From assembly GCA_963782985.1 (NCBI GenBank), contig CAWALU010000010.1, positions 186,001 to 250,000 of the forward strand: a stretch of DNA of 64,000 nt, given 5' to 3'. The DNA is from CAVSWT01 sp963782985. Lineage in GTDB: Bacteria > Bacteroidota > Ignavibacteria > Ignavibacteriales > Ignavibacteriaceae. The translations under genes and the position numbers were made by a program. The notes beneath the pieces were generated by a model. It ran no database searches. It saw only the letters and a program-made list of their open reading frames with translations, and was not told where the DNA came from. Of the stretch, positions 54,939 through 63,542 are shown piece after piece; the stretch's first letter is position 1, and each line of letters starts with the position of its first letter.

Positions 54939-55904
54939 ATGATTTTAGTTGTAACGCTTAACCCTTTGCTTGAAAGAAGATTCTCTTTTAATGAAGTTAA
55001 ATTTGGAAATAAAAACAGAAACGGAATCATTTCATTAAGCGCGGGCGGAAAAGGAATTAATGTAAGCAGGCAATTAAATTTATTTAACATTGAAAATTTA
55101 TCATTTACATTTTTAGGCGGTAATAACGGAAAAATATTGAAGGACGTTATTCGCGCCGAAGAGTTAAAACTCACATCCGTAAAAACAAAAAATGAAACGC
55201 GCGACGCCGCCCTTATTTTTGAAAATAATAAAAATCAGGTGACTACTTGCTTTGGCGAGAATACTAAAATATTAAAAAGCGAAGTAGAGGAATTTAAATC
55301 AAAGCTTGAAAAAATGATTGAGACCTGCGAGATGGTTATTTTTTCAGGAAGCTCGCCTTGTGAAGAAGCCGATATAATTTTCCCTTTTGGAATTAAGATC
55401 GCAAATCAACTTGATAAAATTTCAATTTGCGATACGTACGGAAATCATCTTAGTGAATGCATAAAATCTTCACCCACAATAATTCACAATAATGTTAGTG
55501 AAATTGAAACTTCGTTTAATATAAGTTTAAAAAAAGAAAATAATAAAATTGAATTTTTAAATCTTCTTTATCAAAGCGGAATAAAACAAGCTTATATTAC
55601 AAACGGCGCCGAAACAATTTACGCTTCAAATATTGATTTTCATTTTAAAGTAGAAGTTCCGCTCATAAACGCTAAAGACTCTACCGGCAGCGGCGATGCC
55701 TTTACATCAGGAATTGCTTTTGCCTGGCATAATAACTTAACATTTGAAGAAGGATTAATTTTTGCAATAAAATTAGGAATTCTAAATGCATCGAAATTTG
55801 AAACCTGCAATATTACTTTTGATGAAATAATTTTTTTTCAATTTGAACCAAATATTATTTCTATCGGCAAGACAATTAATACAAAAAATGTCCCGCACAA
55901 TTAA
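54939..55904 (+). CDS. PfkB-family sugar kinase (1-phosphofructokinase type)
   Basis: The 321-residue ribokinase-fold protein opens with VVTLNPLLERRFSF, as in FruK/tagatose-6-phosphate kinases. It has the N-terminal GGKGINVSRQLNLF, a middle VIFSGSSPC and the catalytic/anion-hole motif DSTGSGDAFTSGIAFA, with the base Asp in GSGDAF. It phosphorylates a sugar phosphate in the cytosol; 1-phosphofructokinase is the closest pattern, but specificity is open. The barrel gene begins 17 bases inside its end. Confidence 0.85.
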   Translation: MILVVTLNPLLERRFSFNEVKFGNKNRNGIISLSAGGKGINVSRQLNLFNIENLSFTFLGGNNGKILKDVIRAEELKLTSVKTKNETRDAALIFENNKNQVTTCFGENTKILKSEVEEFKSKLEKMIETCEMVIFSGSSPCEEADIIFPFGIKIANQLDKISICDTYGNHLSECIKSSPTIIHNNVSEIETSFNISLKKENNKIEFLNLLYQSGIKQAYITNGAETIYASNIDFHFKVEVPLINAKDSTGSGDAFTSGIAFAWHNNLTFEEGLIFAIKLGILNASKFETCNITFDEIIFFQFEPNIISIGKTINTKNVPHN

Positions 55905-57654
55905 AAAAATATTTTTTCTTATATTAATATTTTTCTCTTCAAGTTACTCTCAAATTATTTCCTCTATTAATTTATCGCCCAATGACATTTTTGATCAACA
56001 GGAAATTTTATCGTGGGCTGAGTTAAGCAATGGTACGCCTGTTTATAATGGAATTTTAGATTCAATAAAAAACCGCATACGCTTGAATTTAGGTTATCGC
56101 GGCTTTTTGCACAGCGCTGTTAAAGCTGATACTTCATTAGTAAAAAATGACTCGCTTAAAATTGTTTTATCAATAAATCTGGAAGAAGGAGAGCCGACTT
56201 ACATTCATCAAATATTCTTTGCTCAAAGCGATTCTAATTTTATAGTTTACGGCGAAAAACTTTTTGGCGATTTAAAAGGACAAATATTTAATAAATTTAT
56301 TATTGAAGATAAGATTAACGAAACGCTAACTACGCTTGAAAATATTGGTTATCCATTTTCAAAAATAATTATTAATTCGGCTTACTTTTATTTTGATTCA
56401 ACTGAAAATGAAAATTTAGTTGACCTTCATTTAACCTTAGATAATCAACTAAAAAGTAAGATTGATAAAATTGAAATCATTGGTAACGCTTCGACAAAAG
56501 ATTATGTTTTAATTCGCGAACTTCGATTGGAAAAAGGCGAATTGTATTCGCAGCAGATTATAAATAATATTCCCGCGAAGCTAAACAGGCTAGGCTTCTT
56601 CGAACCAGTAAGCTCTCCCAAATTTTATTTTAACTCAAAAAATGAAGGCGTACTTTTAATTGAAGTGAAAGAAAAACAAACAAATAATTTTGACGGAATT
56701 ATTGGTTACATTCCTCCCGCCCTTAAAGGCGACAAAGGTTATTTAACCGGACTCATAAATGTAAGTTTAAGAAATCTATTTGGCACAGGAAGAGCCGCAG
56801 CAATAAGATGGCAGCAGCTAAATAGATTTTCACAAGAGTTAGAATTGAAATATTTAGAACCATGGCTGTTCGGTTATCCATTTAATTTGAGCGGCTCTTT
56901 GTTTCAGCGAAAACAAGATTCATCTTATGTGCAAAGAACTCTTGAAGGCGCTCTTGAATTTTTAGCTACGCAGGATATATCGGCGGCGGTTACAATTGCA
57001 TCCGAATCTACCATCCCCACAGAAAATGAAAATTCAATTTTTACAGTTTATAATTCCAGTTCGCTTGTTACAGGTTTGAATTTGAAGATTGATACGCGCG
57101 ATGATCCCTATTCCCCAACCAAAGGACTTCTATTTTTAAATTCATATTCATTCAGCCGAAAATCTATTTATGGTCCGTTAAAATTTATTACTGATGATTT
57201 GGAAACTAAAATTAATCTTCAGCGGATAAGCGTTAGCATTTCAGGCTTTTATCAATTTATTAATCGTCAAATTGCCGCATTAAGTTTGAACGGAAGAGAA
57301 TTGCGCGGACCTTTTTTTGAGGAGAGTGATTTATTTCGCCTGGGCGGCACAACTACTTTGCGAGGCTACAGGGAAAATCAATTTTTAGGCTCGCGAATAT
57401 TCTGGAGCAACTTTGAATATAGATTTCTACTAACCCAAAGAACTTTTGCCTTTGCTTTTTTTGACACCGGATATTTTTTAAGAAATGAGGATTTGAAGAG
57501 AAATATTTTAAAACATGAAGAATTTAAATATGGCTACGGTTTAGGTTTAAATTTGGAAACCGGTTTAGGCATACTTGCAGTAAGCTTTGCTTTAGGCGAA
57601 GGCGATTCTTTTTCGGAAGGGAAAATTCATTTCGGTTTAATTAATGAGTTTTAA
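55888..57654 (+). CDS. BamA/TamA-type outer-membrane protein with POTRA domains
   Basis: From the ATG at 55888 the 588-residue product has a signal peptide (KKIFFLILIFFSSSYSQ). About three POTRA modules follow (residues 20-265, with KIDKIEIIGNASTKDYVLIRELRLEKGELY), then a 16-strand-type barrel with the surface-antigen signature LFRLGGTTTLRGYRENQF. It ends IHFGLINEF, a barrel-type C-terminal Phe. Fewer POTRA units than BamA suggests a TamA-like or accessory insertase. An earlier in-frame ATG at 55843 lies inside the PfkB gene and adds no signal, so I reject it. Confidence 0.85.
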   Translation: MSRTIKKIFFLILIFFSSSYSQIISSINLSPNDIFDQQEILSWAELSNGTPVYNGILDSIKNRIRLNLGYRGFLHSAVKADTSLVKNDSLKIVLSINLEEGEPTYIHQIFFAQSDSNFIVYGEKLFGDLKGQIFNKFIIEDKINETLTTLENIGYPFSKIIINSAYFYFDSTENENLVDLHLTLDNQLKSKIDKIEIIGNASTKDYVLIRELRLEKGELYSQQIINNIPAKLNRLGFFEPVSSPKFYFNSKNEGVLLIEVKEKQTNNFDGIIGYIPPALKGDKGYLTGLINVSLRNLFGTGRAAAIRWQQLNRFSQELELKYLEPWLFGYPFNLSGSLFQRKQDSSYVQRTLEGALEFLATQDISAAVTIASESTIPTENENSIFTVYNSSSLVTGLNLKIDTRDDPYSPTKGLLFLNSYSFSRKSIYGPLKFITDDLETKINLQRISVSISGFYQFINRQIAALSLNGRELRGPFFEESDLFRLGGTTTLRGYRENQFLGSRIFWSNFEYRFLLTQRTFAFAFFDTGYFLRNEDLKRNILKHEEFKYGYGLGLNLETGLGILAVSFALGEGDSFSEGKIHFGLINEF

Positions 57655-57670
57655 ATATCATAATCTATTT

Positions 57671-58498
57671 ATGAATTCATACTTAAAAATATCTCGCCCG
57701 TTAAATTCTGCAATTACTTTTTTTGTAATAATTATTGGGGCTATAATTTCAATCGAAGGCGAATACTCAATTTTAAAAATAATATTAGCTGGCATTGCAG
57801 GCTGTATAACTACCGCTGCGGGCAACGTAATTAATGATGTTTTTGATATTGAAGTTGATAAAATTAATCGACCAAATCGTCCGCTGCCTTTAAATAAAAT
57901 TACAACCAAATCCGCTTTAAACTATTATTACGTTCTTTTAATTTTTTCTTCCGTAATTGCTTTTCAAATAAACTTAACTGCATTTTTAATTGTGATTATG
58001 ACTCACTCAATTTTATTTTTATATTCATTCAAACTGAAAAAAATATTTTTAATCGGTAATATTTCAATAGCGTTATTAACCGGACTTGCATTTATCTTTG
58101 GAGGAGTATCAGTAAACAATTATAAAGCCGCTATAATCCCGGCTCTATTTGCAATGCTGATTAATTTCATCCGCGAACTTATAAAAGATATTCAGGATTT
58201 AACGGGCGACAGTTTCTATAATATAAAAACGGTTCCTCAAAAAATTGGCGTAATTCAAACAAAACATTTTATGCTGGTTGTAACCTGTGTTTTAATTTTA
58301 TTTACATTTTATCCTTTTATAACCGCGGAATATAAAATTGAATATTTTATAATTGTTATGATATTTGTAAATCCGATTTTGGTTTTTGTGATTAAATCTT
58401 TATACGCCGATCATAAATTAAAAAACTTGAATAAGTTAAGTTTTATTTTAAAATTAAATATGATTTTTGGATTAACAGCAATCTATTTTGGCAAATGA
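57671..58498 (+). CDS. UbiA-family prenyltransferase
   Basis: The 275-residue membrane protein (about nine spans) has the first Asp-rich motif NDVFDIEVDKINRPNRPLP near residue 58 and the second KDIQDLTGD near 175, both needed for prenyl-diphosphate and Mg binding. The pattern is close to geranylgeranylglycerol-phosphate geranylgeranyltransferases of archaea and some Bacteroidota; other UbiA substrates are possible. Two starts fit (57644 and 57671); I prefer 57671, which falls outside the barrel gene. It overlaps rnhB by four bases. Confidence 0.82.
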   Translation: MNSYLKISRPLNSAITFFVIIIGAIISIEGEYSILKIILAGIAGCITTAAGNVINDVFDIEVDKINRPNRPLPLNKITTKSALNYYYVLLIFSSVIAFQINLTAFLIVIMTHSILFLYSFKLKKIFLIGNISIALLTGLAFIFGGVSVNNYKAAIIPALFAMLINFIRELIKDIQDLTGDSFYNIKTVPQKIGVIQTKHFMLVVTCVLILFTFYPFITAEYKIEYFIIVMIFVNPILVFVIKSLYADHKLKNLNKLSFILKLNMIFGLTAIYFGK

Positions 58499-59133
58499 AA
58501 AATTTTGATAATTCATTCATAACTGAAAAAATAAAACTGCTGGCAGGCACAGATGAAGCGGGCAGAGGTCCGCTTGCCGGTCCCGTTGTCGCTGCCGCCG
58601 TTGTTTTTCATCCCGATGTTTTTATTGAAGGAGTAAATGACTCCAAGCAATTAACCGAAGATGAAAGAGAAACGTTAGCCCCGCTTATAGTTGAAAAAAG
58701 TTTAGCCTGTTCAGTCTCGATAATTTCACATTTAGAAATAGACCGGATAAATATTCTTCAAGCCTCGCTTCTTGCAATGAAGATTTCCATAAACAGACTT
58801 TGCATTCAACCCAATCTTATTTTGATTGACGGGAACAAAACTTTTTCGCACAAAATTCCGGCTGTTCCTATAATTAAAGGCGATGCAAAATCATTTTCAA
58901 TTGCCGCGGCTTCAATACTTGCTAAAGTCGCACGCGATAGAATTATGAAAAGATTATGTCCCAGGTTTCCGCAATATCTATGGTCTAAAAATAAAGGCTA
59001 CGCCACGCGGGAACACATTGAAGCTTTAAAAATTTACGGCGCCACTCAATTTCACAGAAAAACTTTTTTGAGAAAAATATTATTAAATGAATATTCTCCT
59101 GAATTAGAATTTTATGTTGATGAAAAGAATTAA
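58495..59133 (+). CDS. rnhB: Ribonuclease HII
   Basis: The 212-residue enzyme has the active-site opening LAGTDEAGRGPLAGPVVAAA (D20 and E21). The third and fourth acids lie in LILIDGN and KVARDRIM, and KGDAKSFSIAAASILAK matches the family core. It cleaves RNA in RNA-DNA hybrids, including single ribonucleotides. It starts in the end of the UbiA gene and is followed by yraN, a common bacterial order. Confidence 0.95.
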   Translation: MKNFDNSFITEKIKLLAGTDEAGRGPLAGPVVAAAVVFHPDVFIEGVNDSKQLTEDERETLAPLIVEKSLACSVSIISHLEIDRINILQASLLAMKISINRLCIQPNLILIDGNKTFSHKIPAVPIIKGDAKSFSIAAASILAKVARDRIMKRLCPRFPQYLWSKNKGYATREHIEALKIYGATQFHRKTFLRKILLNEYSPELEFYVDEKN

Positions 59134-59159
59134 ACATTAATTTTATTTTAAATTAATTT

Positions 59160-59525
59160 ATGACACAAGCTTCAAAACAAATTGGCGATGAAGGGGAAGA
59201 GTTGGCTGCTGAATTGCTTGCCGCAAAGGGTTACGAAATTATTGAAAGAAACTACAGATTTGGAAAAGGGGAGATTGATATAATTGCAAAATCACCCGAT
59301 AAAAAATATTTAGTTTTTGTGGAAGTTAAGTCGAGAAAAAATTTAGAATTTGGCGAACCGGAATATGCAATCACTAAAAATAAAATGAGTCAGCTTAGGC
59401 GAATTGCTTCGGCTTATATTTATGAAAATGGAAATGATGATTTTGATTTTAGAATGGATGTGGTGGCTATCCTTTTTCAAAAAAATAAAAAACCATTGGT
59501 TGAACATTACGAGAATGCTTTTTAA
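59160..59525 (+). CDS. YraN/UPF0102-family nuclease-like protein
   Basis: The 121-residue product has the UPF0102 pattern GDEGEELAAELLAAKGYEII, RNYRFGKGEIDIIAKSPDKK and VFVEVKSRKNLEFG. The E-x-D and E-V-K residues form an endonuclease-like (PD-(D/E)XK) site. Its role is thought to be in DNA uptake or recombination but is not settled. It follows rnhB after 26 bases. Confidence 0.92.
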   Translation: MTQASKQIGDEGEELAAELLAAKGYEIIERNYRFGKGEIDIIAKSPDKKYLVFVEVKSRKNLEFGEPEYAITKNKMSQLRRIASAYIYENGNDDFDFRMDVVAILFQKNKKPLVEHYENAF

Positions 59526-59530
59526 AATTT

Positions 59531-60055
59531 ATGATTTTTGTTAAATCATATATAAAATTTATTGACGGCTTAAATTCTAAATTAGGTTATATAATTTCCT
59601 GGCTTACGTTAGCGTTAGTTATAATAACTTGCTTCGATGTTTGTACAAGATATATTTTAAATGAAAGCTATCCTGCTTTACAAGAATTAGAGTGGCACAT
59701 ATTTTCAGTAATATTTTTAATGGGCGCCGCTTACACTTTGATTGTTGATGACCACGTGCGAGTGGATGTTTTTTATTCGCGGTTTTCAATTAAACAAAAA
59801 GCATGGACTAACTTTTTAGGATCAGTTTTATTTTTAATTCCATTTTGCATTTTAGTAATTTATTCATCTCAAAATTTTGTTTTGACTTCATTTCAATTTA
59901 AAGAAACATCGCCTGACGCGGGAGGTTTGCCTGCAAGGTACATTCTTAAATCATTCATCCCTATTTCATTTTTCTTTTTGTTACTACAAGCAATTTCTTT
60001 AGCATTTAAATCATTTTTAGAATTAACAAATCATCAAACAATAATTGAAAATTAA
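59531..60055 (+). CDS. TRAP transporter small permease (DctQ)
   Basis: The 174-residue protein has four membrane spans and the DctQ pattern: an N-terminal helix with LGYIISWLTLALVIITCFDV, then RYILNESYPALQELEWHIFS, GAAYTLIVDDHVRVDVFY, and a C-terminal Pro-rich turn. It forms the small subunit of a tripartite ATP-independent periplasmic transporter. Its stop overlaps the start of the large subunit (TAATG). The binding-protein gene lies beyond, on the other strand. Confidence 0.9.
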   Translation: MIFVKSYIKFIDGLNSKLGYIISWLTLALVIITCFDVCTRYILNESYPALQELEWHIFSVIFLMGAAYTLIVDDHVRVDVFYSRFSIKQKAWTNFLGSVLFLIPFCILVIYSSQNFVLTSFQFKETSPDAGGLPARYILKSFIPISFFFLLLQAISLAFKSFLELTNHQTIIEN

Positions 60056-61374
60056 TGACTGAATTATTACCGGTCATATTTTTTCTTACAGTATTAATTT
60101 TTTTGCTGTTTGGTTTTCCTGTTTCGTTTACGCTTGGCGGCGTGTCATTAATATTTGGGCTTTTAACTTTCGGTCTGAACTTTTTTAATCTCCTTCCACT
60201 GCGGATCTGGGGAATAATGAATAACTATGTTTTAATAGCCGTGCCGCTTTTTATTTTTATGGGAGTGATGCTGGAAAAGTCAGGGCTTGCAGAGGAATTG
60301 CTGGAAACTATGGCTTTGCTTTTTGGGAAATTGAAAGGCGGATTAGCAATTTCCGTTTTAATTGTCGGCGCAATGATGGGCGCATCAACAGGAATTGTGG
60401 GCGCAACGGTTGTTACGATGGGCGTACTTAGTTTGCCCGTTATGCTAAAGCGAGGCTATCATCCGCAGGCAGCTTCGGGAATTATTATGGCATCGGGAAC
60501 GCTGGGGCAAATAATTCCGCCAAGCATAGTTTTGGTTTTACTCGGCAGCGTGCTTAATATTTCCGTGGGAGCTTTATTTGTCGGCGCTGTTATTCCTGGT
60601 TTAATGCTCGTGTTTCTTTATTTAACCTGGCTTATAATTTTAACATTCATTCGTCCCAAATCTCTTCCGGCAATGCCTCAAGCAGAATTAGATAAATTTA
60701 AAGGACGCGCTAAATTCACAAAAGTTGTAAACGCTTTTCTACTTCCATTCATATTAATTTTAGCAGTGCTTGGTTCTATTTTTGCCGGTATCGCTTCACC
60801 TACAGAAGCCGCCGCAGTGGGAGCTTTGGGCGCAATGCTTTTAGCTATACTTAGAAAAAAGTTCAGCGTAAAAATTCTTAAAGAAGTAATGATTAGAACA
60901 ACGACTTTAACGAGCATGGTATTTTTTATTTTAGTTGGCGCCGCCGCATTTGGTTTAGTATTTAGAGGATTGCATGGGGATGCATATCTTTCAAATTTAA
61001 TTCTATCCTCTGATTTAGAACCGCATCATTTTCTTGCAATTGCTATGGCGGTAATTTTTATCTGCGGATTTTTTATTGATTTTATTGAAATAACTTTTAT
61101 CATAGTTCCAATCATCGCCCCAATATTTGTTAGTATGAATATTAATCTTTTATGGATTGGAATATTGATTGCAATGAATCTTCAGACTTCATTTTTAACT
61201 CCGCCATTTGGCTTTTCAATTTTTTATTTGAAGGGCGTAGCTCCCGCTGAAGTTTCTACCTCGCATTTGTATAGAGGGATTATTCCTTATGTAGCGCTGC
61301 AAATATTAGCTCTACTTCTCATAATATTTTTCCCGGATATTGCTTTGTGGCTGCCAAAAATATTAGGAGTTTAA
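60055..61374 (+). CDS. TRAP transporter large permease (DctM)
   Basis: The 439-residue protein has about twelve spans and DctM hallmarks: LFGFPVSFTLGG, FIFMGVMLEKSGLAEELLE, GASTGIVGATVVTMGVLSLP, ASGTLGQIIPPSIVLVLLG and TSFLTPPFGFSIFYLKG. It is the sodium-coupled membrane channel of a TRAP system for organic acids or sugars. It starts one base inside the small-permease gene. It ends in a TTAA that also provides the stop of the convergent binding-protein gene. Confidence 0.93.
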   Translation: MTELLPVIFFLTVLIFLLFGFPVSFTLGGVSLIFGLLTFGLNFFNLLPLRIWGIMNNYVLIAVPLFIFMGVMLEKSGLAEELLETMALLFGKLKGGLAISVLIVGAMMGASTGIVGATVVTMGVLSLPVMLKRGYHPQAASGIIMASGTLGQIIPPSIVLVLLGSVLNISVGALFVGAVIPGLMLVFLYLTWLIILTFIRPKSLPAMPQAELDKFKGRAKFTKVVNAFLLPFILILAVLGSIFAGIASPTEAAAVGALGAMLLAILRKKFSVKILKEVMIRTTTLTSMVFFILVGAAAFGLVFRGLHGDAYLSNLILSSDLEPHHFLAIAMAVIFICGFFIDFIEITFIIVPIIAPIFVSMNINLLWIGILIAMNLQTSFLTPPFGFSIFYLKGVAPAEVSTSHLYRGIIPYVALQILALLLIIFFPDIALWLPKILGV

Positions 61375-62480
61375 TCCTTATAATTTTTCTCCGCCATCAT
61401 ATCCCATTCGTAAATATTTTTTTTAAAGTTTGAATATGATTCATAAATTTTTTTTGCGAAAGCATCTGCTGAAGTTATTTCGTTAATTGCTTCATTGGTA
61501 AATGTACGAAGCTTCTCCAAAATGTCATTCGAAAATTGCCTGAACTGAACCCTCCCTTCCTTTTTCATTTTAAAATAATATTCGCTGTTCTTTGCTTCAA
61601 AAGCCGAAAGCATTGCAACATTTAATTTTGCCGCCGCAGTTTCTATAATTGTTTTTAAATCTGAGGGAAGAGATTCGTAGGCATTTTTATTTACTAATAA
61701 TTCCAGTACGGGACCTGGCTCTTGCCAGCCGGGGTAGTAATAATATTTTGCAATTTTATCAAAACCCATAATGGAATCATGATAAGGACCAATCCATTCC
61801 AACGCGTCAATTACGCCTCGGTCCAGATCAGTATAAAGTTCGCCGCCGGGCGCAAGTATTGATGCGGCGCCGGTTTTAGAAATTACTTTTCCGCCTAAAC
61901 CGGGAATCCTCATTTTTAATCCTACAAAATCTTGAATGGAATTAATTTCACGATTAAACCATCCGCCCATTTGTCCGCCTGTATTGCCTCCCACAAATGG
62001 GATTAAATTATGTTCGGCATAAAGCTCTCTCCAAAGCTCCAAGCCGCCGCCAAAGTAGAGCCACGAATTTACTTGCTGTGCGTTCATTCCAAAAGGAACG
62101 CTGCCGAAAAATTGCGCTGACGGCATTTTGCCAGCCCAATAATAGGCTGATGCGTGCCCCATTTCTGAAACACCCTGCGAAACGGCATCAAAAACTTCTA
62201 ACGCAGGAACCAATTCTCCGCCGCCGTAAACGTGAATGAGTAATCTTCCGTTTGACATTTCTTCAACCCATTTCGCAAATTCATCAACATATTCTCCCAG
62301 CAAGGGAAAGTGAGGAGTCCATGTTGTTACCAATTTCCACTCATATTTTTTATTTTGATCAATATTGGATGAAGTATTATTTTTATTTTCAGTTGAGCAG
62401 CCGGAAATAATGCCTGAAGACACCGCTATGGTTGATAATGAAATGTTTTTAATAAAATCTCTTCGTATTAGCTTTTTCAT
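61371..62480 (-). CDS. TRAP transporter substrate-binding lipoprotein (DctP/TakP type)
   Basis: From the ATG at 62480 (GAGGG upstream) the N-terminus reads KKLIRRDFIKNISLSTIAVS, with a twin-arginine RRDFIK, and continues to a lipobox ISGC, so a Tat-exported lipoprotein is likely. The mature part matches TakP-like binding proteins: RLLIHVYGGGELVPALEVFD, GGNTGGQMGGWFNREINS, LKMRIPGLGGKVI, ALEWIGPYHDSIM and GWQEPGPVLELL. It would capture 2-oxo acids or similar carboxylates for the permease pair. Unlike most TRAP operons the gene is convergent with dctQM. A TTG at 62492 overlaps the ribosome site and is rejected. Confidence 0.9.
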   Translation of the reverse strand: MKKLIRRDFIKNISLSTIAVSSGIISGCSTENKNNTSSNIDQNKKYEWKLVTTWTPHFPLLGEYVDEFAKWVEEMSNGRLLIHVYGGGELVPALEVFDAVSQGVSEMGHASAYYWAGKMPSAQFFGSVPFGMNAQQVNSWLYFGGGLELWRELYAEHNLIPFVGGNTGGQMGGWFNREINSIQDFVGLKMRIPGLGGKVISKTGAASILAPGGELYTDLDRGVIDALEWIGPYHDSIMGFDKIAKYYYYPGWQEPGPVLELLVNKNAYESLPSDLKTIIETAAAKLNVAMLSAFEAKNSEYYFKMKKEGRVQFRQFSNDILEKLRTFTNEAINEITSADAFAKKIYESYSNFKKNIYEWDMMAEKNYKD

Positions 62481-62741
62481 ATTAGCCCTCAATTTGTGAA
62501 AGAAGATTTAGCAAATTAAATATCAAGTTAGCAAAATTTATTCTTTTAAAATTTTATTAGTAAACTTTTTTACAAAGTGGTGTATTATTTTGGTGATTAA
62601 AAGCAGTCCTGTTTTACTCATTCTTTTTTCAAAATTTATTTTTTAGTATTTTGGATAACATTAAACGCATTTATAATAGTATTTATGTTTTCCTTCAGTA
62701 AATTCTATTCGGGTAAAGAATAATAAAATAAAGTACATTCC

Positions 62742-63542
62742 GTGAAATTAGATTACGAAATTAAAAAAACAGATTCTGAATTTGGCCGGGTTATGCAGCA
62801 ATTATTTTCTACGGTTGCCGGGCTTACCCTTTTTTCCTTAAGATTTTTTAAAGAAGTTTTTATTCCTCCTTATGAATTTGCGGAAATAAAAAAACACATG
62901 AGTGAGCTGGGCGTAAAAACTCTTCCCATTGTAAGCGTTACAGGGTTTATTATTGGATTAGTTTTAGCCTTACAAAGCCAGCCCACTTTAATGAGGTTCG
63001 GCGCTGAATCTTTTTTACCCGCTATGGTTTCTCTTTCTGTAATTAGAGAATTAGGTCCAGTAATTACAGCTCTTATCTTTGCTGGAAGGGTAAGTTCAGG
63101 TATCGGCGCTGAATTAGGATCGATGCGCGTTACCGAACAGATTGACGCGATGGAAGTCTCGGCTATTAATCCTTATCGGTTTTTAGTTGTTACAAGAATT
63201 TTAGCCTGCACGCTTATTTTACCAATTCTTACAATGTATGTAAATTTATTGGCTATTATCGGTGGTTACATTGCCGTTGCTCTTTCTACCGGAAGCAGCT
63301 TTGAACTTTATACAGCTGCAGTTATTAAAACTATTGAGTTTACTGATGTGCTGCCCGCATTTGCTAAAACTTTTATATTCGGGTTTATTGTAGGCGCTGT
63401 AGGCGCATACAAAGGATACAATACAACCAATGGAACAGTAGGTGTAGGAAAAGCCTCAACTAGCTCTGTTGTTACAGCTTCATTATTGATTTTGTTAGTG
63501 GATATGGTTCTGGTTAAAATTACGGTTTGGCTATGGGGATAA
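62742..63542 (+). CDS. mlaE: MlaE-family ABC transporter permease
   Basis: The 266-residue membrane protein has five spans and the MlaE pattern: SVTGFIIGLVLALQSQPTL, VSLSVIRELGPVITALIFAG, then RVSSGIGAELGSMRVTEQID and a late FGFIVGAVGAYKGYNTTNGT. It forms the permease of lipid-transport ABC systems that keep outer-membrane asymmetry. The start is a GTG at 62742. The ATPase gene begins in its stop codon (TAATG). Confidence 0.92.
   Translation: MKLDYEIKKTDSEFGRVMQQLFSTVAGLTLFSLRFFKEVFIPPYEFAEIKKHMSELGVKTLPIVSVTGFIIGLVLALQSQPTLMRFGAESFLPAMVSLSVIRELGPVITALIFAGRVSSGIGAELGSMRVTEQIDAMEVSAINPYRFLVVTRILACTLILPILTMYVNLLAIIGGYIAVALSTGSSFELYTAAVIKTIEFTDVLPAFAKTFIFGFIVGAVGAYKGYNTTNGTVGVGKASTSSVVTASLLILLVDMVLVKITVWLWG

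Noticed and set aside
55843..55887. Earlier ATG for the BamA-like gene
   Set aside because: It would put 15 extra residues before an already complete signal peptide and lies within the PfkB gene.
62481..62492. TTG start four codons before the DctP start
   Set aside because: The TTG overlaps the GAGGG site that serves the ATG at 62480.
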